Shown here piece after piece: positions 1-5,803 of a stretch of DNA of 5,803 nucleotides (position 1 is its first letter; each line of letters opens with the position of its first letter). Location: positions 1 through 5,803 of the forward strand of contig JASHVW010000386.1 in assembly GCA_030044395.1 (NCBI GenBank), in the 5' to 3' direction. Under the pieces are notes generated by a model. It was not told where the DNA came from and ran no database searches. It saw only the letters and a program-made list of their open reading frames with translations. Origin of the DNA: Verrucomicrobiia bacterium. GTDB taxonomy: Bacteria; Verrucomicrobiota; Verrucomicrobiia; Limisphaerales; UBA11358. The position numbers and the translations under genes are program-made.

Positions 1-2
1 TG

Positions 3-1988
3 CTGCTGCACGAACTGTTTCATCTCAGGCGGAAAGACACCTGGGTGAATTGCGCGCAAGCGTTGCTGCAAATCCTTTATTGGTGGCATCCGTTGCTCTG
101 GCTGGCGAACGCCCGCATCCGCCGCGTTCGTGAAGAAGCGGTGGATGACGCGGTGATGCTGGCGCTGCGCCAGGAACGGGACATTTACGCTCCCACCCTT
201 TTGGAAGTGGCGCGTCACGCGCTGCACCGCCCGCTCCTGGGCCTGGGATTGGTCGGCGTCATGGAGTCCCGGAGCGCGCTCCGCCGGCGCATCGAGCGGC
301 TCGTCAATTTCCGCGCCCCGCGCAAAGTCGGCCTGACGTTCCTCTCGCTTCTGGGAATTTTTGCCTTCAGCGTCGTGGCCCTGCCAATGGGCGGCGCGCC
401 AACTCCGGCGCCAGGTCAATCCTCCCCAAATGCGGCGATGGGTGAAAAAACGCCAATTCCTCAAAAGAGCATCTTGATGGAAGCACGCTTCTTCTGGATG
501 TCGTCCGCCGATTTCCCGAAATTGATTCAGAATTTGCCAGCCTATCGCGGCGCGGATGGGAACGGTCCATGGTGGTTGGTGGCGCCGGAGCAAATGGCAG
601 CGGTGAACCAACGGATAAAGTCCCTCAATTTGAAGCCCTTCACGGCGCCGCGAGTGGTGACGACCGAAGGCACCGAGGCCGATATGTATTGTGGCTCCAT
701 GACAAACGGGGTGGACCTTGCTTGTCAACCGCTCGTGGTCGCGGGCGGGTTTCAACTTGCCTTCCGAGCGAAAATTATCGGGGAACCGGTGGGGACGAAC
801 CAAACCCTGGTTGGAACAAACAATTTTCAAATTCACGGAGAAGTGGCGGCGAAGGAAGAAAGTGAGGTTATTATTCGCGCGGAGAATCCAAATCCTTCGC
901 CGACGGACATGGTCGTGGTGATTGGCCTGCGAACCATAACCAATCACGTGCCTCCTCAACTGGCTGGGCCAATCGCGGAGGCCGTTGACATGCCGCGTAA
1001 TCCGATGCCAGCCAGGCAAGATTCAAGCGCAACCAACCTTCTTACGCGGACTTTCAAAATAGGAGCTTACGTTTTCGCCGAAGCGGTGCGGCAGATTCCC
1101 GGTTTGCCCACGAACACTGTTTCCGCCACGGCCAAAAGCCTCTTCGCCGAAGCCGGAGTGAATTGGGACTCGCCACCGGACAAAACCATTGTCTATGACG
1201 ACCGGCTGGGCCTGTTGTTTGTAAAGGCCACCGAGACCGATCTGGATACGATCGAGCGCGAACTTTCCGTGCTCAATATTGTCGCACTGCAGGTTCACAT
1301 CAAAGCCCGGTTTATCGAAGTGCCTCAGGGCAGTTTCGGCAGCCTGACCAACCGGTCGGGTGGATTTGTCGGTATCGAAAGCAATGAGAGCCTGAGAGAA
1401 TTTCTGCGGACGCTGCCCGCAAAGCGAGGCGTCAAAGTATTGGCCGAGCCGGATGCCATTACTACAAGCGGAAGGCAAATTGAAATGAAAATGGGAGTAT
1501 CCGACATGGAATTCATCTCTCGGCAATCGGGAGTAGTAATGACCTCCAGCTCGGCCAATTCCGGTTCAGCGTTTTTGCAGACCAACCTGGAATTTGGTCC
1601 GGTTTACGATGCGGTCGCAACCATTTTGGACGATGACACGATTGATTTGAGAACAATCGCGTCCTTTACTGACTCTTTGGATGATTGGGAAACTACCGAT
1701 GCGGTGGTTTTTCACAAAGCCGCCGCAGACGTAAAAATACACGACTCCCAAACGGTCGTTCTGCGAATGAACAATGCGGTTTTTTCGAGCGGAGAAAAAT
1801 CCGCGGAAGCCAAAGCCATAGCCGAGCAATATAACCAGGATACGCTCAAAAACTCGGCTCCGCAGAAAGCCAGGGATTTGCTGGTCTTCATCACCGCAAC
1901 GCTGGTTGATGCCGCCGGCAATCGCATTCATCCGAACAATGACCAGCCTTCTGCCGTGGACAATATCCCGGCGCAAATTCCGCTATAA
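3..1988 (+). CDS. M56 (BlaR1/MecR1-like) membrane metallopeptidase with C-terminal secretin-like modules, 5' truncated
   Basis: Predicted zinc metallopeptidase anchored in the inner membrane, probably a sensor-protease. The frame is open to the window edge. The first codons encode LLHELFHLRRKD, so the HEXXH zinc motif (HELFH) lies at nt 9-23; the GTG at 45 is therefore internal and the true start is upstream. Numbering from that GTG, W13-P16 and the R-R-x-R-E-E-A-x-D-D stretch at 26-35 match the M56 pattern after HEXXH. A hydrophobic helix at about 96-115 is the last membrane segment, followed by a Pro/Ser-rich linker (116-140). The remaining 500 residues look extracytoplasmic and secretin-like: a first beta-rich module (141-298), an N-domain-like stretch (334-411) and a second module (415-622) containing VHIKARFIEV and ending DLLVFITATLVDAAGN. 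In BlaR1 this position holds a penicillin-binding domain; none is seen here. A BlaI-type repressor partner, if any, would lie outside the window. The peptidase call is firm; the role of the secretin-like part is unknown. Confidence 0.85.
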   Translation: MLHELFHLRRKDTWVNCAQALLQILYWWHPLLWLANARIRRVREEAVDDAVMLALRQERDIYAPTLLEVARHALHRPLLGLGLVGVMESRSALRRRIERLVNFRAPRKVGLTFLSLLGIFAFSVVALPMGGAPTPAPGQSSPNAAMGEKTPIPQKSILMEARFFWMSSADFPKLIQNLPAYRGADGNGPWWLVAPEQMAAVNQRIKSLNLKPFTAPRVVTTEGTEADMYCGSMTNGVDLACQPLVVAGGFQLAFRAKIIGEPVGTNQTLVGTNNFQIHGEVAAKEESEVIIRAENPNPSPTDMVVVIGLRTITNHVPPQLAGPIAEAVDMPRNPMPARQDSSATNLLTRTFKIGAYVFAEAVRQIPGLPTNTVSATAKSLFAEAGVNWDSPPDKTIVYDDRLGLLFVKATETDLDTIERELSVLNIVALQVHIKARFIEVPQGSFGSLTNRSGGFVGIESNESLREFLRTLPAKRGVKVLAEPDAITTSGRQIEMKMGVSDMEFISRQSGVVMTSSSANSGSAFLQTNLEFGPVYDAVATILDDDTIDLRTIASFTDSLDDWETTDAVVFHKAAADVKIHDSQTVVLRMNNAVFSSGEKSAEAKAIAEQYNQDTLKNSAPQKARDLLVFITATLVDAAGNRIHPNNDQPSAVDNIPAQIPL

Positions 1989-2059
1989 CATCACTGCCGC
2001 CCCACCAGTCAAGGCGCCTCTCTCCATGCTATTTTGGCGGGATGATTTGATTGAACGCG

Positions 2060-2260
2060 CTAATTCCTGGGCGTAAAAAAGGCAAAGCCCAGTTCACGGT
2101 CAAACGTGTAATTGTAACCGAATTCCCTGGCCAGAACGGTGCACTTCTGATTGTGCATCGCCTGGTCCCAGTCCGTGAGGATAAAACGCGCTCCATCATG
2201 AAAACGAACTCGCGCATTATCCTGCCAGTCCGGTTTCTTTGTGCTCACGTCGCGTTTCAT
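2060..2260 (-). CDS. Small hypothetical protein, 66 aa
   Basis: I do not recognise a family. The frame begins with ATG at 2258-2260, preceded by an AGAAGG Shine-Dalgarno-like sequence (minus-strand reading of 2267-2272) with a 6-nt spacer, which is the best ribosome site in the window and the main reason for calling it. The product is hydrophilic, starts MKRDVSTKK, and is rich in Asp, Arg and aromatic residues (WQD, FHDGARF, LTDWDQAM, FGYNYTF). It has no signal peptide or membrane segment, so a cytoplasmic location is expected. It lies 74 nt downstream of the other small minus-strand frame. A plus-strand frame covers the same bases (2051-2338) but starts at TTG and looks less protein-like. 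Moderate to low confidence that it is translated. Confidence 0.42.
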   Translation of the reverse strand: MKRDVSTKKPDWQDNARVRFHDGARFILTDWDQAMHNQKCTVLAREFGYNYTFDRELGFAFFTPRN

Positions 2261-2266
2261 CGCTTG

Positions 2267-2272
2267 CCTTCT
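2267..2272 (-). promoter_or_regulatory. Shine-Dalgarno site for the small gene at 2060-2260
   Basis: On the minus strand these bases read AGAAGG, six nucleotides before the ATG at 2260. Sequence and spacing are those of a standard ribosome binding site. The larger genes here lack such a site, so it supports the start chosen for this small gene. Confidence 0.4.
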
Positions 2273-2334
2273 GATCTTACCGTTGATGGGGTAGGGTTGG
2301 CATTTGAAAATCTATATGGAATTGGCGTCACTGA

Positions 2335-2535
2335 TTAATCCAAAACGCGGACGAATCCGGGCAATTCAACGCCGTCAACGGCGCGGCGCCATTTTCCATC
2401 GGAGTCGCGATAAGCCATGCACTTAAGGCCAAGAACCTGAACGGTAAAAAACTCGATCACAAAGGGCGAAAGACTGCCCGCTTCTTCGAGCATCTGCCCG
2501 GACGAACACACGGAGGTCACCGGATGATTCTTCAT
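2335..2535 (-). CDS. Small hypothetical protein, 66 aa
   Basis: No named family is recognised. The frame runs from ATG at 2533-2535 to TAA at 2335-2337. Its C-terminal half looks protein-like: a hydrophobic beta-type stretch (FVIEFFTVQVLGLKCMAY, about 25-42) followed by RDSDGKWRRAVDGVELPG and FVRVLD at the end. The D-G-K-W-R turn followed by a G-x-E-L-P segment resembles short uncharacterised proteins that I associate with Verrucomicrobia; this is recollection, not a search result. No clear Shine-Dalgarno sequence precedes the ATG. There is no signal peptide. It reads in the same direction as the upstream response regulator gene (109 bases away) and the downstream small gene. It could be a stand-alone gene or the last remains of a larger one. 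Confidence 0.45.
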   Translation of the reverse strand: MKNHPVTSVCSSGQMLEEAGSLSPFVIEFFTVQVLGLKCMAYRDSDGKWRRAVDGVELPGFVRVLD

Positions 2536-2549
2536 TTAAGTATGTCGTT

Positions 2550-2575
2550 TGCTGTCATGACCTTAACTGCTGTCA
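2550..2575 (-). promoter_or_regulatory. 8-bp direct repeat with a -35-like hexamer upstream of the small gene
   Basis: On the minus strand TGACAGCA occurs twice (2575-2568 and 2557-2550), 18 bp apart, 15 to 40 bases before the ATG at 2535. The first copy overlaps an exact TTGACA (2576-2571). At the usual 17-nt spacing the next hexamer is AGCAAA, a poor -10, so a sigma-70 promoter is not well supported. The repeat could be an operator half-site pair or chance. Confidence 0.2.
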
Positions 2576-2605
2576 AAGATACCGCGACTCCCCCGGGCCA
2601 ACAAC

Positions 2606-2621
2606 CTGCCCTTTAGGGCAG
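2606..2621 (-). terminator. Possible hairpin after the response regulator gene
   Basis: CTGCCC and GGGCAG form a perfect 6-bp stem with a 4-nt loop, extendable on the minus-strand RNA by one G-U and one A-U pair. It lies about 24 nt past the regulator stop codon, where the hisC-kinase-regulator operon should end. On the minus strand it is followed by GTTGTTGG rather than a T-run, so it would be a weak intrinsic terminator or merely a 3'-end stabilising hairpin. Confidence 0.35.
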
Positions 2622-2644
2622 ATGAAACTGGAGAGGCTGAAAAA

Positions 2645-3298
2645 TCAGTCTGACATGGCGGTTCGCGGCGTTTTGAAAAGTCCCGCCTCATTCACCAGAT
2701 GCGTGAGTTCCGCCACGGATTGGACCTGGAGTTTTCGCGTGAGACCGGTGCGGTGCAACTTCACGGTGCGCAATTTGATGCCGAGGTCGGCGGCGATTTC
2801 CTTGTTCATTTTCCCCCGCACGACAAACTCCAGCACTTGCAGCTCCCGTGCGCTAAGTATTCCGAAGCGTTCGCGCAATTTCCTGAGCCGTTCGCGCTGT
2901 TGCCGTTCGCGCGCATCACGTTCCATCGCGCGCTCAACGGCCGCCAGCAACTCCTCCTTCGGCGCGCGTTTCATCAGAAAATCCTCCGCCCCGCTTCGCA
3001 TTGCCCGCACACTCGTCGGAACATCCCCCTGTCCGGTCAGAAAAATAACCGGCATCGGATTTTCGTTCCGTCCCAACGCAGCCTGCAATTCCAATCCGCC
3101 CAACCCAGGCATCTGCAAATCCGTTACCACGCATCCGGACATTTCCGGCCGGAGCTGATCAAGAAATTCCCGCACAGAGCCAAAAGTTTTGACCGCGTAG
3201 CCGACAGCACAGAGCAGGCGCGACAACGATTTCAGGAAGGAAACGTCGTCGTCAACGATAAAAACCGTGCCCGGATTACCCGGGAGCTTGTCATTCAT
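2645..3298 (-). CDS. Two-component response regulator, FixJ/LuxR (NarL-type HTH) family
   Basis: DNA-binding response regulator of 217 residues, a normal length for FixJ-type proteins, acting in the cytoplasm as a transcription factor. The receiver domain spans about 10-125, with the acidic cluster D16-D17-D18, phosphoacceptor Asp60 in VVTDLQMPG, switch Thr88 in FLTGQGD and Lys110 in FLMKRAP. The usual K-P pair is K-R here. A charged, Arg/Glu-rich linker (about 122-143) joins it to a LuxR-type helix-turn-helix at about 146-203, with LSARELQVLEFV, GKMNKEIAADLGI and the recognition helix RTVKLHR. The start ATG at 3298 lies 16 nt after the kinase stop. An AGGGA directly abuts the ATG, closer than an ideal ribosome site, so coupling to kinase translation is likely. 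The adjacent kinase is the obvious phosphodonor. Target genes cannot be read from this window. Confidence 0.93.
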   Translation of the reverse strand: MNDKLPGNPGTVFIVDDDVSFLKSLSRLLCAVGYAVKTFGSVREFLDQLRPEMSGCVVTDLQMPGLGGLELQAALGRNENPMPVIFLTGQGDVPTSVRAMRSGAEDFLMKRAPKEELLAAVERAMERDARERQQRERLRKLRERFGILSARELQVLEFVVRGKMNKEIAADLGIKLRTVKLHRTGLTRKLQVQSVAELTHLVNEAGLFKTPRTAMSD

Positions 3299-3314
3299 TC
3301 CCTAAAATTAAATT

Positions 3315-5249
3315 TCAAGGCGCCGTTGGCAAGCCACCATTGCTGTGCTGTTCCAATCCCGGGAGGATAAAAACGAACGTGGTTCCGGTCGTCGCATTGC
3401 TTTCCGTCCAAATCTTCCCGCCGTGCGCCTCGATAATCGTCCCGGAAATGGCCAGTCCCATGCCCATGCCGTCGGCCTTGGTTGTAAAGAACGGCTCAAA
3501 GATATGGGCGGCATGCTCCGGCGCAATGCCTGTGCCGCGATCACTGACGGCCACCCGCAGAAATCCGTTCCCCGTTTCGCCGGCCCGCACCGTCAGCACC
3601 CGCTGTTCCCTCGGTTTGGCGGCCATCGCGTCCATTCCATTCAAGATGAGATTCAGCAATACTTGTTGCAGATGCACCCGGTCACCCTTGACCGGCGGCA
3701 GGCGCGCCGGAAGTTCCAGGGTCAATCTCACCTCGCGGGCTGCGGCATCCGATCGCGCCAGGGCCACCGTGTCTTCCACCACTTCCCGCAGGTCCAAACG
3801 GCTCGACACCAACTGACGTCGCTTCAGCAGGTTCCGCAGCCGGTCAATGACCGCTCCCGCCCGTTGGTCGTCTTTCCTGATATCGGCCAGGATGGCCCGG
3901 ACCTCGGTGAGGTTCGGTTGCGGATTTTGCAGGAAAATTTCAGCCGCCTCGGTATTTCGCAAAATGGCGCCGAGCGGCTGGTTCAATTCGTGCGTCAGGG
4001 CCGACGTCAATTGTCCCATGGTGGACACCCTCGAAACGTGCGCCAGTTCTGTTCGCTGGCGCTGAATTTCAGCTTCGGCAAGCTGGCGGCGTCTCCGTTG
4101 CAATAACAAGCCGACAATGGTAATCGCCTCCGCCAAAAGCCCGGCCCCGACAAGGAAAATGAGAGCCTTGTGCTCTCCCCAAAGCGACTGCGGCTGGTAA
4201 AGCACCACGCAATCCTCCGGCAGGCGCGAAGGTTTGATATTCCAACGTTCAAGCACGCGCCAATCAACCATCGGCGTTCCGTTTGAACGCACAATGACCG
4301 GTATTTGATTGACCGGCGTCCCATTGAGGGCGAGCAATGCCAGCTTGCCCGCGCTGGCGCCAAGATTTTCAAAATCAATGACATTGCCGCCCAGGGCGCC
4401 ACTGCCGATCGAGCCCGCGCCCATGACATAGACCGGCACGCTGGCGTCCGGCGCCAGTACCTTCACAATTTGAGAAGTGTAGAAAGTCTGGCCCGTGACG
4501 TCCCGTTGCACCGGCCCGAGCAATAGCGCCGTGCCGGCAGTTAACATCCTCGCGGCTTGAACAACATCCGGGATGGGGCGGTTCGTCCAGAACTCAAAAT
4601 CCACGCCCTCCACTGACCGCGTCGTTTCCGCGACCTGTCCCATCGTAGCCTGGTCAGCCGCCGAAATGCCGCCAATGACGACGATCCGGCGCGTTTCTGG
4701 CTGCAAATGAAGAATGAATTTTATGGTCCCCTCCACGTCGAAACGCTGGAAGATGCCCGTGAACGAAGCATTGCTTGACACTTCCGAAACATTTATATCG
4801 TTGGCCACCACGAAAACTGACGGCAACTTGGCGCCCAAAGCGCCGGGCAATTCCCGCGCCTGTTGGAAGTTGCGCGACGCGAACGTCATGACCAGATCAA
4901 GATTCTGCCCCGCATATTTCTCTTTCAGATAATTTTTGAATACCTCGTAATGGTTCGGCGTGGGAAACCGGGCTGCATCCAGATTTTCCGTAAAAAATTC
5001 AATACGGTTGGCCCTGTCCTTGAGCATCTCCTCCCGGACTCCCTGCTCCATCAGGACATTCCCGGGCAAATCTCGCGTCTCGCTGAAAATCATCAAAACG
5101 CGCTTCGCCGGCAAATTCAGATCGCTATTGGTCACCTGCGCCCTGCCCTGCCCTGCTCCAAAAAACGCGAGGCTCAAGACCCATGCCGCCGGGAAAACTC
5201 TAGCGGCCCGGTCCTTGATGTGTCGAAAAAAATGATTCGTAGCGATCAA
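3315..5249 (-). CDS. Membrane sensor histidine kinase with ABC substrate-binding-protein-like periplasmic domain
   Basis: Autophosphorylating sensor kinase of 644 residues. An N-terminal hydrophobic segment (about 17-36, ending GRAQ) looks like a signal peptide or first membrane helix. Residues about 48-340 form a two-lobed alpha/beta sensor resembling the ABC_sub_bind class (RVLMIFSETRD at 50-60, LDLVMTFAS, RRIVVIGGISAAD), as in rhizobial kinases that share the LWGEH-helix-QRRRR junction seen at 356-388. The internal membrane helix is about 361-383. The cytoplasmic HisKA domain carries phospho-acceptor His420 in THELNQP. The HATPase domain has the N box (N533, N537), G1 (DRGTGI, 570-575), F box (FEPFFTTK) and G2 (GMGMGLA, 594-600), all intact. 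The start is TTG at 5249, overlapping the hisC stop by 4 nt (TTGA); no ATG precedes the signal sequence, and no ribosome site is visible, so translational coupling is expected. The ligand is unknown; a small molecule such as an amino acid is an inference from the fold. Confidence 0.93.
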   Translation of the reverse strand: MIATNHFFRHIKDRAARVFPAAWVLSLAFFGAGQGRAQVTNSDLNLPAKRVLMIFSETRDLPGNVLMEQGVREEMLKDRANRIEFFTENLDAARFPTPNHYEVFKNYLKEKYAGQNLDLVMTFASRNFQQARELPGALGAKLPSVFVVANDINVSEVSSNASFTGIFQRFDVEGTIKFILHLQPETRRIVVIGGISAADQATMGQVAETTRSVEGVDFEFWTNRPIPDVVQAARMLTAGTALLLGPVQRDVTGQTFYTSQIVKVLAPDASVPVYVMGAGSIGSGALGGNVIDFENLGASAGKLALLALNGTPVNQIPVIVRSNGTPMVDWRVLERWNIKPSRLPEDCVVLYQPQSLWGEHKALIFLVGAGLLAEAITIVGLLLQRRRRQLAEAEIQRQRTELAHVSRVSTMGQLTSALTHELNQPLGAILRNTEAAEIFLQNPQPNLTEVRAILADIRKDDQRAGAVIDRLRNLLKRRQLVSSRLDLREVVEDTVALARSDAAAREVRLTLELPARLPPVKGDRVHLQQVLLNLILNGMDAMAAKPREQRVLTVRAGETGNGFLRVAVSDRGTGIAPEHAAHIFEPFFTTKADGMGMGLAISGTIIEAHGGKIWTESNATTGTTFVFILPGLEQHSNGGLPTAP

Positions 5250-5803
5250 AGTTTTAAAATTTTGCGTCCCGCCTGAACCAACGCCGCGGCCTCTCCTGCT
5301 GTTCCAATTGTGACGCGTAAAAAAGCTTTAACTTCCGGAAAATCGAACCAACGGACAAGAATCTTTTTGGCGCGTAATTTTTGTTGCCACTCTTTTGCCG
5401 AAAATTTTGGCGGCCGCGTCAGGATAAAATTTGTCTGGCTGGGAAAAACGACGAAACCGAGCCGGCTCAGCGCTTCAGAAAGCCATTGCCGCGTGGCAAT
5501 GATTCTCCTGAAATTTTCCCGATAATACCTTAAATCGTCCAGGGTCGCCTCCGCGGCGATCTGGCCCAGTCCGTTGACGTTGTAACTGTCGCGGATTTTG
5601 TGCAGCGCGGAAATGAGTTCCGGGTTTCCGACAAAATATCCGACACGCTGAAAACAAAGCGAATAGGCCTTGGAAAAAGTGCGGGCGACAATGACGTGCG
5701 GAAATTTCAGCGCCAGCGCCATGGCATTCTCTCCGGCAAAATCCACATAAGCCTCGTCCAGGATGACAACGCCACGTTGCGCCTGGCAGAGTTTTTCCAA
5801 ATC
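5246..5803 (-). CDS. hisC: Histidinol-phosphate aminotransferase, C-terminal part (5' end beyond window)
   Basis: PLP-dependent class I/II aminotransferase. HisC converts imidazole-acetol phosphate and glutamate to histidinol phosphate and 2-oxoglutarate, in the cytoplasm. About 186 C-terminal residues are present; the usual length is near 360, so half is missing beyond 5803. The frame runs to the window edge, so the TTG at 5800 is an internal leucine. Numbering from that codon, DEAYVDF (15-21) holds the Asp and Tyr contacting the cofactor, RTFSKAYSL (40-48) holds Schiff-base Lys44, and R52 follows in CFQRVGY where many HisC have AGLRxGY. IRDSYNVNGLGQ, the motif ILVRWF and LRVTIGT with Arg162 for the substrate carboxylate are typical of HisC. 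The stop overlaps the kinase start, so hisC is the upstream member of that operon. Relatives acting on aromatic amino acids share these motifs, so substrate specificity is not certain. Confidence 0.88.
   Translation of the reverse strand, partial: DLEKLCQAQRGVVILDEAYVDFAGENAMALALKFPHVIVARTFSKAYSLCFQRVGYFVGNPELISALHKIRDSYNVNGLGQIAAEATLDDLRYYRENFRRIIATRQWLSEALSRLGFVVFPSQTNFILTRPPKFSAKEWQQKLRAKKILVRWFDFPEVKAFLRVTIGTAGEAAALVQAGRKILKL

Larger units (their letters stand above)
1989..2644. other. Gene-poor region between two converging transcription units
   Basis: This 656-base stretch separates the end of the plus-strand peptidase gene from the end of the minus-strand response regulator gene. It carries no long open frame. 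What can be seen is two minus-strand frames of 66 codons each, a 6-bp perfect hairpin at 2606-2621 and an 8-bp direct repeat at 2550-2557 and 2568-2575. The first 71 bases (1989-2059) hold nothing I recognise; in particular no hairpin with a T-run follows the peptidase stop. No tRNA-like cloverleaf or transposon end was seen. Confidence 0.6.

Noticed and set aside
45..47. GTG as the start of the peptidase gene
   Set aside because: The same frame is open upstream and encodes the HELFH zinc motif at nt 9-23, so the gene begins before the window.
1023..1976. Minus-strand frames of 167, 86 and 136 codons inside the peptidase gene
   Set aside because: Antisense to the secretin-like coding region; no recognisable motifs or ribosome sites.
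1989..2059. Terminator after the peptidase gene
   Set aside because: Only a GCCGCC/GGCGG pairing with a very long loop is possible and no T-run follows.
2051..2338. Plus-strand 95-codon frame
   Set aside because: TTG start without a ribosome site, no recognisable motif, and it overlaps a better-supported minus-strand frame.
2571..2576. Sigma-70 promoter from the perfect TTGACA
   Set aside because: The hexamer at 16-18 nt spacing does not resemble TATAAT, so only a weak regulatory candidate is recorded.
2622..3370. Plus-strand frames of 178 and 223 codons over the response regulator
   Set aside because: Antisense shadows: Arg/Ser-rich or low-quality products opposite a gene with clear receiver and HTH motifs.
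3340..4106. Plus-strand frames of 158 and 253 codons over the kinase
   Set aside because: Shadows of the HisKA/HATPase coding sequence with no domain signal of their own.
5798..5800. TTG as the start of a 184-residue aminotransferase
   Set aside because: HisC is about twice this length and the frame continues to the window edge; the codon is an internal leucine.

Overview
The window reads as chromosomal DNA of a moderately GC-rich Gram-negative bacterium, most probably of the Verrucomicrobia (Pedosphaera/Limisphaerales-like). The lineage is inferred from gene content: a membrane M56 metallopeptidase joined to secretin-like modules, and small acidic/aromatic hypothetical proteins of a kind I associate with that phylum. 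No rRNA or other firm marker is present, so the placement is tentative. I see no tRNA, rRNA, CRISPR array, insertion sequence or phage gene.

Layout. Positions 3-1988 (+) hold the 3' part of an M56 (BlaR1/MecR1-like) peptidase gene. Its HELFH zinc motif lies at the window edge, and its last membrane helix is followed by about 500 residues of secretin-like sequence in place of a penicillin-binding sensor. Positions 1989-2644 contain no large gene. They carry two candidate small genes on the minus strand (2335-2535 and 2060-2260), a short hairpin and a pair of 8-bp direct repeats. The rest of the window is one compact minus-strand operon, transcribed from right to left: the 3' part of hisC (5246-5803), a membrane sensor histidine kinase (3315-5249) and a FixJ/LuxR-type response regulator (2645-3298). 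The peptidase gene and this operon converge on the 2-kb to 2.6-kb region.

How the genes work together. The kinase starts at a TTG codon overlapping the hisC stop by 4 nt, and the regulator begins 16 nt after the kinase, so the three are probably co-transcribed and at least partly co-translated. The kinase has a periplasmic domain resembling ABC-transporter substrate-binding proteins, one internal membrane helix and a complete HisKA/HATPase core. It should pass phosphate to Asp60 of the adjacent regulator. Linkage of a histidine/aromatic-type aminotransferase with a kinase carrying a small-molecule-binding fold invites the idea that an amino acid or related metabolite is sensed, but the sequence does not prove it. 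The two most unusual objects are the M56-secretin fusion, with its apparent internal duplication, and the hisC-kinase-regulator operon.
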